A stretch of 64,000 bases of DNA from Astrothelium macrocarpum (GCA_021030915.1 JAGEMR010000001.1:186001-250000), one strand, 5' to 3'. Counted from the stretch's first letter, positions 46,105-60,000 are shown. Notes: a model not told the origin generated them from the letters alone. Made by a program: numbers and translations.

Positions 46105-46684
46105 TAGCCCAGAAGACATGGCGCAACATTGACTGGATTCAGACGGAGATGCAGTTCGACGCTGTTTCCTCCATCTGCTCATGGAGAATCGAGAGGTCCT
46201 CAAAACATCCACCACGTGATCCAGAAATTCCACTGCCCTTCTATTAAATCCTTGTCGCTTCCGGGGTTTTGAGCTATGAACATCTGTGGTCGGACGGTTC
46301 GTAGCAAGCGGGAATTGCAGCACTGAGGTACCAGAGCCTCCTGAGCGTGATTGACCGGCCACTACGATTAATGTTTGGCAAGTCTGACAAGAGTAATAAG
46401 CATGATTCCTGGAATGAGATTCAAGTAATAAATGCAAGGGCCTATGTGGTCGCGGCTCTACAGAAGAGTGAGAACAACAACTGAAGCTGTGACTGCACTT
46501 GGATTCATTAGACAGCAACGCCAATTAGCCAATTGACGAAAATTAAACGGGCCTTTATAGAAGCTGCTCGTGTGGCTTATTCTACATGAAACATTAGCTG
46601 TCATTTTCCATTGATTTCTAAGACATTACTGCGGACTGTGAAAAGCCCTGCTTTCGCCCAAATTCCGTCCAAATTCCCAAGAGC
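46105..46684. other. Convergent 3' intergenic region
   Basis: 580 bp between the stops of the unknown-function gene (+) and the GH1 gene (-). The minus-strand frame reaching 46524 is mostly antisense to the gene at 45067. Confidence 0.45.
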
Positions 46685-48618
46685 TCAGGCAATGGTCAAA
46701 TTGCTCCCTTGCTGATATATCTTGAACATATCCACGTAATTGAAAAAGCTCGCCTTGAAATACCGCTCCTGCGTTGTCAGATTCACATACTGCATTCCAA
46801 ACTTCACAGTATACCCGTCCGCCCACTCCAGGTTATCAAAGATACTCCACGCCAAGCATCCCACAACATTCACACCCTCGCTCAACGCCAAGAGGATGCC
46901 CTCCAGATAGTCATGGTAGTACCACGAGCGGATGGGATCAAACAAGATATCAGCGCGGATCGTCTTGAGCTCCTCGAACGGCTCCGCGAAACCGAACTCC
47001 GTCACGGCAACACCACCCCTTGGCTTCCACGTATCTTGGACATAGTGCAAGAGCGTCGGCAACCAATCGCTCGCCTTGTGCAGCCACGGAGCGCCCGGGT
47101 CGGCCGCAGGCCCGATATTCCAGCCGCCGTCCTGGTCGCTGTAGGTGTATGTAGTGTTGAAGCAGCCGGGGTAGAGCGGGTCGCTCGAGTTGGCGACGCA
47201 CGCTTCGATGGTGTTGTTGGGTGCAAAGTAAAACTGGCTTGTGTAGGCGTCGTGCGCGAAGATGTCGGCGGAGCCGTTGATCGCGGCTTTTTGTTCGGCG
47301 GTGAACTCGGGCAGGAAGCCGGAGACGTATTCCTTGAGATATTGCGGATAGTCGCCGTTGATGAAGGTCGGGTTGGCAAACCAGCCTTCGTTGAAGTCCC
47401 ATGCTCGCTGCGTGGCGATCGCGTCGGCAGATGAGTTGGTCAAGGGAATCTTGTAGCCGCCGTTATTTTTGAAACTGATGGTGCTGTTGATTCCCATTGA
47501 TTTGGCTAGTCGGTATGCTTGACTGTGGGCTAGAAGGACGTTATGACCACAGACGTACGGTTGTTGGTCTGCCGGTATCGTAGTAGCCTTGAAGTAATTC
47601 TCGGGGTAGGGATATTCGCTGCAAAAGACAATTGGCTCGTTGAAGGTGAACCAATGCTGGATTTTGTTTCCATAACGTGAGAATATGACCTTGGCGTAAT
47701 TTACAAAGTCGTCCACGATCTGCTCATAGGTCTCATCCAGCCAGCCACCGTAGAGATTCTGCAAGTACAGCGGCAAGTCCCAATGGTAGAGCGTAACAAG
47801 AGGCTGCACATTGTATTCAAGACATGTGTTGATCAAATCGTCGTAGTGAAGCAATGCCTGCTCATTGATTTCTCCACGCCCAAATGGGAAGACTCGGGAC
47901 CAAGAGATCGAAAATGAGTAATACGGAATCCCAATTGCAGCAATGCGTGCGATGTCTTAGCTTGTCAGTAGTTTGCTAATCCAATGGTATTTGACGTACC
48001 TTGCTTGTACAAGTAATATTGGTCATCGGCAATATCACCAGTAGCGTTGCCTGCTATAAAATCGGTGACGCGGTGAGTGAAGACATCCCACACACTGGGC
48101 CCTCGTCCCTCTGCTTTTGCCGCTCCCTCGACTTGATACGCGGCACTGGCAACTCCCCACCAAAAATTACTGGGAAAGCTCCAGCTTTGATTCTTGGATG
48201 TTGCAGGATTCTGTTGGCCAGCCGGGTAAGGAGAATAGTAGAGAGGAGGCGGAGGGATCAAAGAGGCTGAAGGCACCGGAGTTGCTGCAACAGTTGTGTT
48301 GATCGAGGAATTGGATACAGGGCCAACGAAGAGATCCCAAAGATCTGATTCTCTCAACGTCAATATTGATTCCAGAAAGTTCCTGGATTGAATTTGGTGT
48401 GCTTGTTATAGTTCCAAGTAAAACCGCGATGTGCAATGAGCATATGGATAAGAACTCAGAAAGCACTTACCTTCTATAGACAGGCCAAGGCTTGACACAG
48501 CAGCAGTAGAAGCCGATGCTGCAGAGACTGTGACGATACTAATCGTTGCAGTTGGCACTGTTGTCTGACCAACGACATGTTTGGCCAGCACCGCAGCCAG
48601 CAGCAAATTGGACCTCAT
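46685..48618 (-). CDS. Secreted GH1 beta-glucosidase-like protein
   Basis: Exons 48471-48618, 48000-48344 and 46685-47955 give 587 aa; introns are 126 and 44 nt. Residues 1-18 are a signal peptide (MRSNLLLAAVLAKHVVGQ). A Ser/Thr/Pro-rich stretch of about 90 residues precedes the TIM barrel, which starts FPSNFWWGVASAAYQVEGA. Further GH1 markers are PYYSFSISWSRVFPFGRG, VTLYHWDLP, the acid/base TFNEP at about 270 and VVGCLAWSIFDNLEWADGY. The nucleophile motif reads VTEFG at about 484 where most GH1 enzymes have TENG; the Glu itself is present. Several N-glycosylation sequons. The acceptor of intron 1 is ambiguous by a few residues. Likely extracellular; the substrate is probably a beta-glucoside. 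Confidence 0.87.
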
Positions 48619-49287
48619 GGTAATGCTATGAAATTTCAAAGCATAGAAGAAACGACGTAGGGATGGAAAAGCTGGAGCTCTACATTTACCTACCTCTGGG
48701 CCAATCAACCTTTTAAGCGTCGGTTCGCTCTCCTATGATTACAGAACAAGCAACTATACGATTCAGGCATATTGCGGGGTACTCGAGCATTGAGCTGCAT
48801 AGGAGTGCACAAAGGGAGCGACAGGCGTGAAGGTGGTGGCATTTTCATAATTTTTCCTGCGAGTTTTTGAGCGAATGATGCGGGGAGGTGGAGAGTTCAG
48901 CTTTTAGCCTCATCAAAGGCCTTGATGTGGCGTAGGACAATTCTCCCCTGGTACCTATTACATCACCCGACATAATCGGCTCGGATCAAACACCGCGATC
49001 TTGAGAGACACTAGGACATCCCAATTGTTGCCAAATAAGACGTTATTGTGGCGTTCCGGTTTAGTCGAATTTATCCAGGCTGGATACGGTTGATAAATTA
49101 ATAAATTGATACATTTTAATTCAGCGAAGAGAAGCTGCTCAGTCGTCATTGCTGTCCCACTGATTCGATGTTAGCTGCTCATCTAGAATCAGTCCGAAAA
49201 GCGGTACTTGCGATCCAGTTTCCATCCACGCACTAATCCTGGTCTCATCCCCCAATTTATCATTCAGAATCTTAATTGTCTCTTGGA
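48619..49287. other. Intergenic upstream of GH1 gene, no gene seen
   Basis: 669 bp between the GH1 start (-) and the choline-kinase stop (-). Small frames at 48958 and 49139 on the minus strand show no domain; the latter is probably 3' UTR of the choline-kinase gene. Confidence 0.45.
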
Positions 49288-52200
49288 TCAATATTCCACC
49301 ATTTTCACCTTTGCTCTCAGTTCTTCTGGCAAGTCTTCCTCTGAGACCAGTCCCGCTTGTAACATATCGCCCCAAAAGAACAAGACTCTCTCGTGTGCGT
49401 ATGCTAAGTAATCGAACTCTCCTTCCTCATCCTCACTTCCTTCACTCAGCTTTTGGCCTGTTTCTGATTCCGACTCTTCTGTGCCGTTAATTGGATCTCC
49501 AATCACGGGGGCCGGCTGCTCCTGGGGGCGTTGTTGCCCTAAATACTTGCCAGATACCGGCGACTTTGAGGGAGGCTCAACCTCATGATTGGACATATCA
49601 GCGACTGATGACTCTATCTCTCTAGCCAATGCCTTTGGAAGCTTAGCCTGCACAATGCCCCATGCAAACCATTGCAAACTATTTGCAGCACGCCATAGAC
49701 GTGTTTCGTGCATCAGTTTCTTAACTTCTTTCTCAACCACTACGTCGGCGACTCCTTCTGTCTGATCCGGCTCAAAGGGTCTTCGGCTGTCTGAAGTATA
49801 CGAAGAGTGAATTGACGACGCACGAGAGTCTAGAGAGAAATTGCTCACACTACGAGATAAACCGCCAGAATCGTCACAAGGAAAAGATGGGGTGCGAGGT
49901 GTTGCTATTGTTGCTTGACTTGGAGTTCGTGATGTTGCTGGGGTAGTCGGAATTGGCCCAGGGCTCGGGCCAAAGCGGGGAGTGTCCACTGGCGACGAAG
50001 TATGATTGAATTGTGGTTGATGGCAGACATAAGATCGTATAAAACGCGCTTGCTCTACAGGGTTCGGATAAGCCCATTGATTTAACGCATGAGGAGTATT
50101 CTCATCGTGATAATTGTAACACCATTCAGTCTATGTTTCAATTAGCATTTACTTGGCCTAGCAAAATCGTCTTGACATTATGGAATTTAGGACTTTGACC
50201 GCATAGGAGGATCACACATACAAAATGATTGGCAAATTCAAGGCCCGGGACGTTTGCGTTAGCATATTCAAAGTCGATCACAATGAGTTGCTTGTGTTCA
50301 TTCGCAGGGAGAAGCAACGGGGAATCTCCCTGAGGAATATGACGAAGGATGTTGCCGTATTGAGTCTGAGTTTTCCTGTTCGTACTAAGTTTGCATACAT
50401 TAACAAAAGGGATACTTACATCATTGTGGGCAAATACAAGTCTTTGTTTGACAGACTCATATCCGCCATTTTGCGCTTCGAGCCATTTTCTGTACCTCTC
50501 AATCATTGCTCGGAATTTCTCCCACTCTACGCCGCAAATGAACACTGATTTTGGAGGACAGGGTGTCTTCTTGGTCGGGGTATATTGCCCGTCCAATGCT
50601 TTTTGGTCCAGCCACTTCACTATCTTCTCGCATCTGTCCAACCACTTATCCCAGTTTTGCCAGACAAATGGACCAGATTGGATTTCTCTTTCCTCCAATG
50701 CGATTCCGTCGTGGAGCTCTTTCATACGCTTAGCAATTTGTTTGCTCGTCTCCGGATTTCTGAGATCTTGAGGAGTTAGAGGTCGAGCATGGAGATACTC
50801 TTCAAACCGACCATTTGTGAATGTGCCGAGAAGACGTGGTCCAATACGTTTCCGGGCAAGACGGCAAAGTATCGCGAGCTCCGAGTTACGATCGATGAGA
50901 TGATCTACATTAGGGCCATAGATGCGGAGTAAAAGTTTACTAGATCTATAATTAGGATGTGTTGGACAAAGACCAAACATGTTCCATTTACTTACGAAGG
51001 AGGCTTTCGTGGCCTGGAAAAACCGTTTTCAGTATTCCGTCGCACTGATGGAAGTTCTTTTGGTGGTGATATAACGTAGATGCAATTAGTAAGGGCACCG
51101 CTAAGTCTTTCGACGCCAATATTGCAACTGCATTCCAAAGGAACCCTTCGCCAACCTTTGATACGCAAAGTGTGGGCAAGACGCAGGATTTCGGATTTGA
51201 AGGTGGACCACGCCTCAGAAGTCTTTGTAGATGACTTCTTCGGTTCCAAAACATCTTGAGAGTCGGCAATGCCACCCGAAAAGGATAGCGTCCGGGTATT
51301 GTCAAGCCAAGCCTCACAGCTCGGAACGACGGAGTTTGGTTCCTGAAAATCGTTGTCGGATGAGACATTCATAAGCGAGGATTTGGATCTTCGATATGGA
51401 GACGATTTGGGGGCTTGATTCGAATGCCTTGGACTCAGTGGTTTTGCAGTCGGCGTTGCGATTAGTGCCGTCTCTACAATGTGCTCAAGCTTTTCAAGTG
51501 CAAGACCAAAATCAGAAGCATCAGAAGGCCGCCTCCTGACTTCGATGGCTGGGTCGGATTTTCCATCGTTCGGTGCCTTAGTATTGTCCGCCTTTGAATT
51601 ACAACGACGACTTCGTCGCGCATTACTCTTGGCTTTCTCTTCTTCAAGCCAGGCAGTAATCTGTTCCAGCAGGGGAGACGTTCCGCTTTTTTGAGTATGA
51701 GTATTGGTAGAAGTGTCGGGATGGAAATGTTGGTGTTGCTGGGTTCTATGATCAGTTAGAGGGTGAAGGGGTGGGCTCTCCGTAGTTCGAGCAGAGCGAC
51801 CGGAAAGGCGCTTTGCAAGGCAAACGCGATGCTGCTTAGCTCGGTCAAGGCAGAAAGATCCATCATCGTCATCTATATCTTTTCTCGCGCCTAGGATGAT
51901 GGGAGAGATCTGTTCAGGAATTGAAGCATGACAGGAAACTGTGAAGAAGGGAATAAGTAAGCCAGCCGAAGATCGATTGTGTGTTGGACACTGAAGTAGC
52001 AGGGAGCATCTCGTGCCATGTTGTATGGTACAGAGATGTTTTTTGAGACGATGGCTTGTAAAGCGTTATCTCAAATCTTTGAACACGAGTGAGTCGGTCT
52101 TCGATTGACTGCACATTCGCGTCACGCAAAAGATTGAGCACAAGCCATAGACAAATACATTCAATTTGGTGGCTCCGAGAGCAAGCGGACCAAAGGCAAT

Positions 52201-52487
52201 GCAGTTAAAGAGGGTCTAAAGTCTAGCAATGCCAAGCTTTTTGGCTAATAGTCGGTAAGGAGCTGCGTGCAGATGCCGGTGACCCTATACAGCAATGGCT
52301 GCACGGCTGGACACAGCTCTTGCGACTTTGAAATCCATGCTTTAGATTTAATGCACATGGGAGGAGTTGAAAAGCAGGAAAATGGAAATGCCGCCTCACC
52401 TTTAGAAGGCTTGGATCGTGGTGAAGACAATTCAATGTCATTGACCGCGGACGCTAAGTCGTTAGCCCGGCCCTCGGCAGCCGTCAT
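49288..52487 (-). CDS. Choline/ethanolamine kinase
   Basis: Exons 52400-52487, 50996-51938, 50420-50945, 50222-50365 and 49288-50130 give 847 aa. The first 330 residues are low complexity with a coiled-coil-like LLEQITAWLEEEKAK. The kinase region starts near residue 335: CSNIGVERLSGALTN-type P-loop (written NIGVERLSGALTNCIYVISP), KLLLRIYGPNVDHLIDRNSE, then the Brenner motif HND/TQYGNIL split by intron 3, and VIDFEYANAN with the metal-binding Asp at about 551, followed by FANHF and, after intron 4, TEWCYNYH. The C-terminal 220 residues are Ser/Pro-rich then helical and fungal-specific. It phosphorylates choline (or ethanolamine) in the Kennedy pathway. Intron 1 (461 nt) is long and exon 1 is therefore the least certain part. 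Confidence 0.87.
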
Positions 52488-53147
52488 TTGTTTTGATGTG
52501 CGCAGGGGTGGCAGCCCGGAAGACGTCGAAACAAAGACTGTAGGAATAACACGATGGACCAGGCTTCAATCCAACGTCCCGAGTAACTTAATGATTCGAC
52601 TGGCTTCGAACGCAGGTGACAGCGCGCGAGCGTAAGGACTCGTGCTTATTTTGGAACTACAAGAAATTTCAAGGATGCGACAAGTAGGTCGAAGATGATG
52701 GATGAAAAATCATATATTGGTGGCGACGCGGCCAAAGGGACTTTCCAATGCAGGTGGCAAAATTCAAGATATGGGAGGCAAAAGAAAGAGGTGGTCTCGG
52801 CGGTGAAATACGTCAAATTTCTCAGGGTTTTCCGTTATCTAGGTGGCCCTAGCCCAGAGCACAGCATGCTCCCGTTGTGCAGGGAATGCTTTGGGCGATA
52901 TGATAAGGCTATCGACAGGTCTAGAACTAGCTAAATCCCTATTTCCTCTTTACTGGTGCGAATCTGCTACTGTATACGCCCCCTCAGAAGGCGGCTTAGG
53001 TGAACGCCTGTGAAAAGGTAAGAATTCAAGAGAATAACACGGCCATTACGAGCCTTGAACAAATCCTTCAAAACGCCCACGCTCATGCCCGTTGATTATA
53101 TGTATCCCAATTCATAAAAGTTTTATCCGTTTAATTGCCTTTATGCT
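52488..53147. other. Intergenic, no gene seen
   Basis: 660 bp between the choline-kinase start (-) and the transporter stop (-). The plus-strand frame at 52267-52635 mostly lies antisense to choline-kinase exon 1. Confidence 0.5.
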
Positions 53148-54936
53148 CTAATTTTGTGCCCACTTGACGACTTCTAATGCCACAACGACCAAGATGAGCG
53201 TGGACGGTAGGATACTGGTCTGGATTAGTATCTTTGATGGAACATTCGAAGGAAGATGCAACTTACAATACAACATAACTATAGAACAGAAGCTTCGACA
53301 TAACGACTTCGTAGACGTTATTGATTTGGCAGATCTGGGACAGCTGAAGCGCGCTGGGTGCTCCCAGGAGCAGATAGAGGACAACAGAGAAAATGGGATC
53401 ATCCAGGATGCTAACTGGGACGTATTTGGCTGCAATGGCATAAATCGGTCCCATGATGATGACTGGCATCACCATACGGCTGATCATTGCAGCAATAAGG
53501 ACGTTTCGCTCCTCTCTTTGGACTTCTTTGGTTTTGGGCCCTTCATCAGGGAGGGTGTTCTTGGCAAGATTGCTGCCAAGGACTACCAGAATGAGTGGAA
53601 CAGCAACATTGCCGCTTGATCGAATTGCATTGGATACCGAGTTCTTGATGAAGCTGCCATCCGTGTAGAAGAGTGATTTCAGAGGCGGTACGGAAGCCAC
53701 TATGACAGCAAGAAGCATTGCCCAAAGAGGAGGGTTCATGAACTCCCAGCAGCCGTTACAAAATCGGACAGTGTATCGACTGATTGTTGAGAGTGCTTTT
53801 TGCACAGGCACTGGCATTGCGCTGAAGAACTTGTTGCCAGCCGCCGAGAGATGTGACCGTACTGTACTGTGTACTGCCTGTATCTTTTGTTGAAACCGTT
53901 TATGCAAGCCTTTCCAGCCCTTTGAGGTGTCTTCGGAATCTATCAAATGGCCGTCACCGGGTTTTGGAAAGGTTGTCATATGGCCTGCAGAGTCTTGTCT
54001 TGACATGCCGCCTATAAGATTTCCAGGGTCTCTGCTGAGATTATTGCCGTTCGTAGGAGTTGCAATTATCTCTTGATTCAGCCTGAAGTTCTCGCCATCA
54101 CTGAAAGACCCTTCTGATAAAGTAGAAGACGAAGCATAATTTGTCCCATCAATGGGTGTTCTGGAGCCGGCTCGACCATTCGAAACATCGGCATGCCCGT
54201 TGGTAAATTGCTCGTCATCCGATGCCTCGCTAGGATCATCCCTATACCGTCCTTGCTCTGCCTGTGAATTGCCATATGCAGGATCATCAGGATACTGATC
54301 TGCAGGCGCAAGGAGGACATTGTATCCCCAACTCCACCGTAGGAGCTGGCCCAATTGTTGGAAGATCATCAGATAGAGGATACCTCGCGCAGCTACCTCA
54401 TTGTCGTTGTCACCTGGAATCTTGTCCCAATGCAAGCCTGATATAGTTTGAGATAGCGATGAGACGAGTGATAGTGGGAGCGAGTTGGAATTGCCGAAGA
54501 CAGCCATAGCAATGACGTAGTTCATGGCTCTTTTTCTGAACCTGAAAAGTTTGGAAATGATGACAGCACCAAGGTACGAGAAAAAGGTCATGCCAATGAA
54601 AAGAAACGGTATGACAGCAAGTTCGACAAGCTTGTCTCCGTTCAATTGCGAGGCGAGCTTGGTGAAGATGAGGCATGGGGTGAATATTTGTGTATTGAGG
54701 TTAGATATGAACTTTTGCTTCTCAGCGTCAAGCAATCCTTGCCTCGCAAGTATGTATCCCGGTAGGCTGACGCAGACGACCTCGAGAATGGCTTCAAACA
54801 CGAAGAGAAGTAACTGTCCAAAGTTTGGATGATCTTGTTGTTTCGTCATTGCCGTAATGGGTGAGAACATTAGATCAGCATCCCCAAAGGGAATTTCTTG
54901 GGGTTGCTGGAAGAGTGATAGGTCAAGGGTAGCCAT
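53148..54936 (-). CDS. Auxin efflux carrier (AEC) family membrane transporter
   Basis: Exons 53267-54936 and 53148-53214 (52-nt intron with CTAATC branch site) give 578 aa. The N-terminal bundle (residues 40-200) has five hydrophobic segments, with PGYILARQGLLD and GNSNSLPLSLV, a motif typical of AEC/PIN-like proteins. A hydrophilic loop of about 170 residues (Asn/Asp/Ser-rich) follows. The second bundle includes FMNPPLWAMLLAVIVASVPP, GNVAVPLILVVLGSNLA and RMVMPVIIMGPIYA, ending LPSTLILVVVALEVVKWAQN from exon 2. Yeast relatives (Ecm3) lie in the ER or plasma membrane; the substrate is not known in fungi. The acceptor was chosen because it alone keeps the last TM segment in frame. Confidence 0.88.
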
Positions 54937-57053
54937 CGTGAAAAGTCGGCGGAATTGAATCTTATGGGATCAGGTATGGATCGATAGCGAGGGTTGAGAT
55001 GGAAGGTGCAACGGCTCGCTCAAGGAAAGGCGAAAGAGCAATCAATTTGACTTTCACCGTGTAAGAGACGTCGCAGCCTGCCGTCCGCGGGACTTCAGGT
55101 TTTGTTTTCGGGATCAATGGAGCGAGTTTGGCGTGAGACTGCAAGCATATTGGTGTATGGGTTCCTGCAATCAAAGAGTCCGTACGGCACAGCAGAGTTT
55201 GGTGGAGGACACGGTCAATGGCAACGGAGCGTGGCTGGGAGGTGAGTGAGCAAGCTGATGTATTTGGTGGGTCAGATTACGCAACTGTTGCCAACCACAA
55301 AAATCAGGGCCGGGTCTAGCCTCACCCTCTTCCTCTCCTGACTTTGTGGACACTTGATGTCCCAACTTCACCACGTTACCAGTCTTGCCAAGAATGCACA
55401 TTTCAATGTAGCAAAATCTGCCGACATTTCGAGCAGCTCTGTAGAATCAAGCGTACCTTGCGTGACAGCGAGTGTCTTTGCAGCAATTATTGCCACGCTA
55501 CCTCTGATGCAGCAATCTTCTTGAGTTGTCCTACCAATTCATCTTTCATCTCGTCTACCGTCCCATCGTCCCTCATATCTCTTTGAAGTCTACTAATTTT
55601 AGTGCCGCGCTCATACTATCCCAATCAAAACAATAAGTTTCGCTTCCGCTACCTCAGTGAATACCTTTGGCAACTTTGATCTTACTCGCCAATGAAGCTG
55701 CTGCAGTTGCATCCATTCTCGAGCGTGCAGGATATCATACATATTCTTGGAGGAACAAAAGCCGTTTGCTAGGTTTCTGGTTGGGGAGAAAGGAAAAAAT
55801 AAGGCAGGATACTGTTCGCAAGACACCATTATAACGCTTACGCCCAGCGCGAGTTTGATTGGACTTGGTCACGAAGGGCGGGTATGAAAGCGACACTCGA
55901 TGTTCGCCTAGCAAGCATAAAGGTCGCAAGAGAGCTGATGTGACCACGCGCGGATACAAGAGAGCGCTCCTACGCTTCCGTATCGATCAAATCGATCGGA
56001 TGCTCCGTGGTAGCGGCAAAGATGGGGAGCATTCGGCGATGGCCTGTAGGCTTGTATACAAGTAGGAAAAGGTTCGCAATCTATCATCCATGAAAGTGTA
56101 AGCACAGGAAGGAGCGAAATGAGGATCTTCTAAGATCTCTACATGCATTTTTCAGTTAGGCACCATGGGCTTTCGAGGATGGATTCGGGAGTTCTAAATA
56201 GTAGAGTGAATGTATTCGTGTAGTGAGATAGACTGCGTGAACTAAGATCTAAAACATCACCTGTTTCCTGGCTCTCAGTGTCTTGACTAACATCGTTCAC
56301 ATTGCGATTGAGACAATTATATACGCCGATGAATTTGTACTTTCCATCTAAAATAGGTTCCTTACATACGGCAGAAATACGGTGTTCAGTATCTTGTGAT
56401 CGATCAAAAAAATAAAGCAGCGATTGGCACGCATATCCAGTAAATTGTTTGACTGTATTAGTTAATGCCAGTGGCTACTCCGACGAAGATACCAACGACG
56501 TCATCAGGGAGGTTAGGAGGGATTCGGGAATCCAAGGATTGAAAATCGAGAAAGGAGACCGTGGTGATGGATGATAAAGTGAAAGAAGCGGATTCTTAAG
56601 ATTACTTTGTATTGCCGCATTGCTGCTCATTATTAAACCCCAGTTGTCGTCAATTCAATTTTGATGGCTTACACGATCTCATCTCTCTGAGCACATGACG
56701 AAAATAGGAGCTTTAGATTCCATCGCGTACCACATAGAGGCATTTAGAGATATAGCTCTAACTTATGCCGTACATTGACCAGTATTGAATAGGTTGCAAT
56801 GTCAATATCGAGAGAACGAATGATCGATCTCGAATGACGTTGACCGCACAGGGTTTGGAATTTGTCAATATTAGTTAACACGTTGAATTCCAAAATGGGT
56901 AATGTAGAGACCATGGAGTTGACAACAAGTATGTGAATATCGCCATAGCATTGAGCAAACAATTCAGCGTCAGTTGCTACTACCACTCGGTCTGCATCAT
57001 TGACGTATTTCTTTTGACTAACCTCGCTGCGGTTCTATCTAAGCCTCTATCAA
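54937..57053. other. Long intergenic region, no supported gene
   Basis: About 2.1 kb upstream of the transporter (-) and downstream of the NRDE2 gene (-). Only short frames; none with a domain. An Alt-strand frame at 55859-56065 overlaps an opposite one. No RNA gene recognised. Confidence 0.4.
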
Positions 57054-60000
57054 TCATCCTTGGCCTGAGTGCTCCGTGGGTGGCTCCTGGTCAACATATA
57101 TCCGAAATTCTCTTTCCACCATTGTTTCCCATAACCCCTTCAACTCTTCATAAGTTAACATCTTTGAAGCCGAAAATCCCATCATCGCGAAAGGCTTGTA
57201 CCAAGGTATGAATCTAAGGCCTTGAAAAAATACTTCTCTCGCCTTTCTCATATCGCCCTCGTTTCGAGCAATATCAATCTCAAATCCGAGATAAGCCGTC
57301 CAAAGTCCAGGGTTGTGCCTCGCTTTTGGCGAAGCTGCAGCTTGTTGAAATATCGAGCGCAGTTTGTAGACAGTCGCTGGCCGCTGATCGGGATCACAGT
57401 GTAGTCGTTTCATGAAAGTCGCCACAGCGTGAGAATACCGGATCACGCTTGGCTCTTCCAAATCCGGTAAAACATCCATGCCGTTGTGACTATGAGACAA
57501 TCTTGATGGCTCTTGTTTTGAAGGTGGAGAGCTCTTCGCCAAAGAAAATTCGGAGAAACTAGAAAGTGAAGTATCGCGCTCAATAACCGGCAATCGTAGT
57601 TCGTTAAGAGCATGTGCATCCAGAACAATGGTGTTGTTCGGAAATTGAGATAGGCTTTCTCGAAGTGTTTTGCGAATTACGCTAGTGTTGTAAGCCCAAT
57701 TGCCTTTGACTACCAACACGTTGGTTCTTTCGTGGATAGGCAGGTAGATTGAATTTTGCCCTTTTGAAATATGAAACGTAATAAGACCCGCTCTCGCTTG
57801 ATGGATACATTCGCTCACCGGACTGGAACCTAATTCCCAAGATGCGATAAGGTCTAGTGTAGACTGATATATCAGGAGAGCATCTTCTAAACACTGCTTG
57901 GGCAGGTACACTACGAGAGCAAGGCATTCAGTAACCGCAGCGAAGCGTTCGTATTGATGTGTTGAAAGGGACTTCAATTGTTCGCTTTGTAAGATTTTTT
58001 GTGTATTGACTAAGTTCTGCTCGATATCGCGATCTTTCATGGCCTGCATTCCCGATGCAGTGTCAATAGGATTTTTGGTCGCAACTATTATGACTCGATT
58101 TAGGGCCAGGTCAAAATTAGATCGGCGCAGTGCATCCCAAACCCATGTTCGACGGAGAAATATTTCGTCTCCCTGTGTTTCCTCTAAAAGGGTCTGACTC
58201 ATCTGGACCGCTGCAGAGATAGCGTTGTCTGCCGCCTCGGTGTGACCAGCATGATATTCGCCCAAGGCATATGCATTCCACAGGCGTAGATTGCTTGATC
58301 TCTTTTTTAAAAAGGTTTTTGCCATACGTTTTGCGACAGTAGTATCGTGATGGTATTCGAAAGCAATCAGGTATTCTTTAAGATCGTCGAGTTGTGGCAG
58401 AGCATCGGTGAAGCCTTTCAAGCAATGGCTTATCCAGTTTTTGGGTACAAATGATGATTTTGGCAACCCCAGATGAGGGAATAAAGTCATTGTCGTGGAT
58501 TGACCACTGAACAGACTTGATTCATATAAATGCGAATCAGTAGATTCAGTTTCAGACGGCTGCCTAATTGTATTCCGAAAAATCTCGTTATGAATGAAAG
58601 GATCCCTCCACCAATTCTGTCGTGAGGCTGGCCGATCCAAATCTGGCACTGGTGCCATCTGGCAGAAGCAAGTTAGGGCATCGATCAAGAGTTGTGGCTC
58701 TACTGAACATGGGAGAAGACAAAGGATGGGTATTATGTCTGAAGAAAGCACCACGTGATATGGGTCGCTAGACCTAGTTTCGTCAGTCGTTCGACCAGGT
58801 TCTCCATTTGACTCCATGAGAAGCTTTTCGATCGCTGCAAAATTCTCAAACCAGTCTTTTTCACCGATGGAGCGATCCATACGACTGATGTTTGGACTTG
58901 GAGGTGCACCTCCACATTCATAAAACATTCGCCAACCTTTGGCATTCGTTTCACCAAAGCGGGGTACCTCTTCATCCCAAAATTCTTCAAAACATCTGAG
59001 CAAATCCGACTGTGTAATGTTGAGACCCTCAGCGGTTTTCGATAGGTTCGGTCGAAATAGATAAAATTCAATTGCGCCTTGCCACAGAGCGAGAGCTTGT
59101 TCTTGATAACCGCATTCATGCATGAGTCGCGTAAGCCGCAAGAACAAGTATACTTGATTCTCCGTCAGGTTTGAACCTTGGGAATCCAGGCTTTCCATTG
59201 ACTTGAACGTCGTTAGGGCGTCGTGCATGGCGTTACGGCAATCGTCATAACGAAACCTCGAGGCTTCTGACTGACGGAAATTCAGATACCGTAGGCGTAG
59301 GAATATGGATCTTGGGTTTTCCCTTAGAACATCCTGCCATTTCGATTCTGTGGTTTTGCTGTCCCAAATTTGGGTCCCTGCCTCAATGAATTTCACCAAT
59401 AGATTTTCACGGTCCGGATTACGTTTGTCAATGGACTTCAATGCATCTTTATAGATTGATGTTTTGATATCAACCAGGGCGCGCTTGGCTGACGGTTTCG
59501 AAGAACGGTAATCGTGACCATGGCTAATGATCTGATCCTGATGATTTATTAATTGCATCCATGCCGAGACGTTGTTTGGCTCAGCTTTGACCAAACGAGC
59601 TAGACGTGTATTTTCAATTTGTGCTAATGGCTCTTGTGCTCCAAATTCTATCGGAGATTCTTGATCCGAATCACTGGTGAGCGATTCGTCGTCAGACCGG
59701 GCTGACGCATTTTGATGGTCTGCTGTATCTACCGTATTCGTCCAATGAAACCGTAAATTCTCTTCAGGTTCTGGTGATAAAGAGCCTCGTTTCCTCTTCT
59801 TTGAGGAATGAAATGAAATGAAATCCGCAGCGTAATTTAAGTCTTCATTTTGTTCTTTTGCTGATATGAATCGTTCTCGCCCGCTTCCCTCAGTAAGCAC
59901 GTTTGAAGAGAGTAGCTTGGTCTGTCTTTTCGGTTCGGGCGGGTTTCTGGAAAGGAGTTCTGATTGTTCACTCGCGCAATGGTCTAGCCTTGTATTCCGA

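Noticed and set aside
46709..47434. Plus-strand 241-aa frame within the GH1 gene
   Set aside because: Antisense shadow of the GC-rich GH1 exon. Composition follows the complementary codons.
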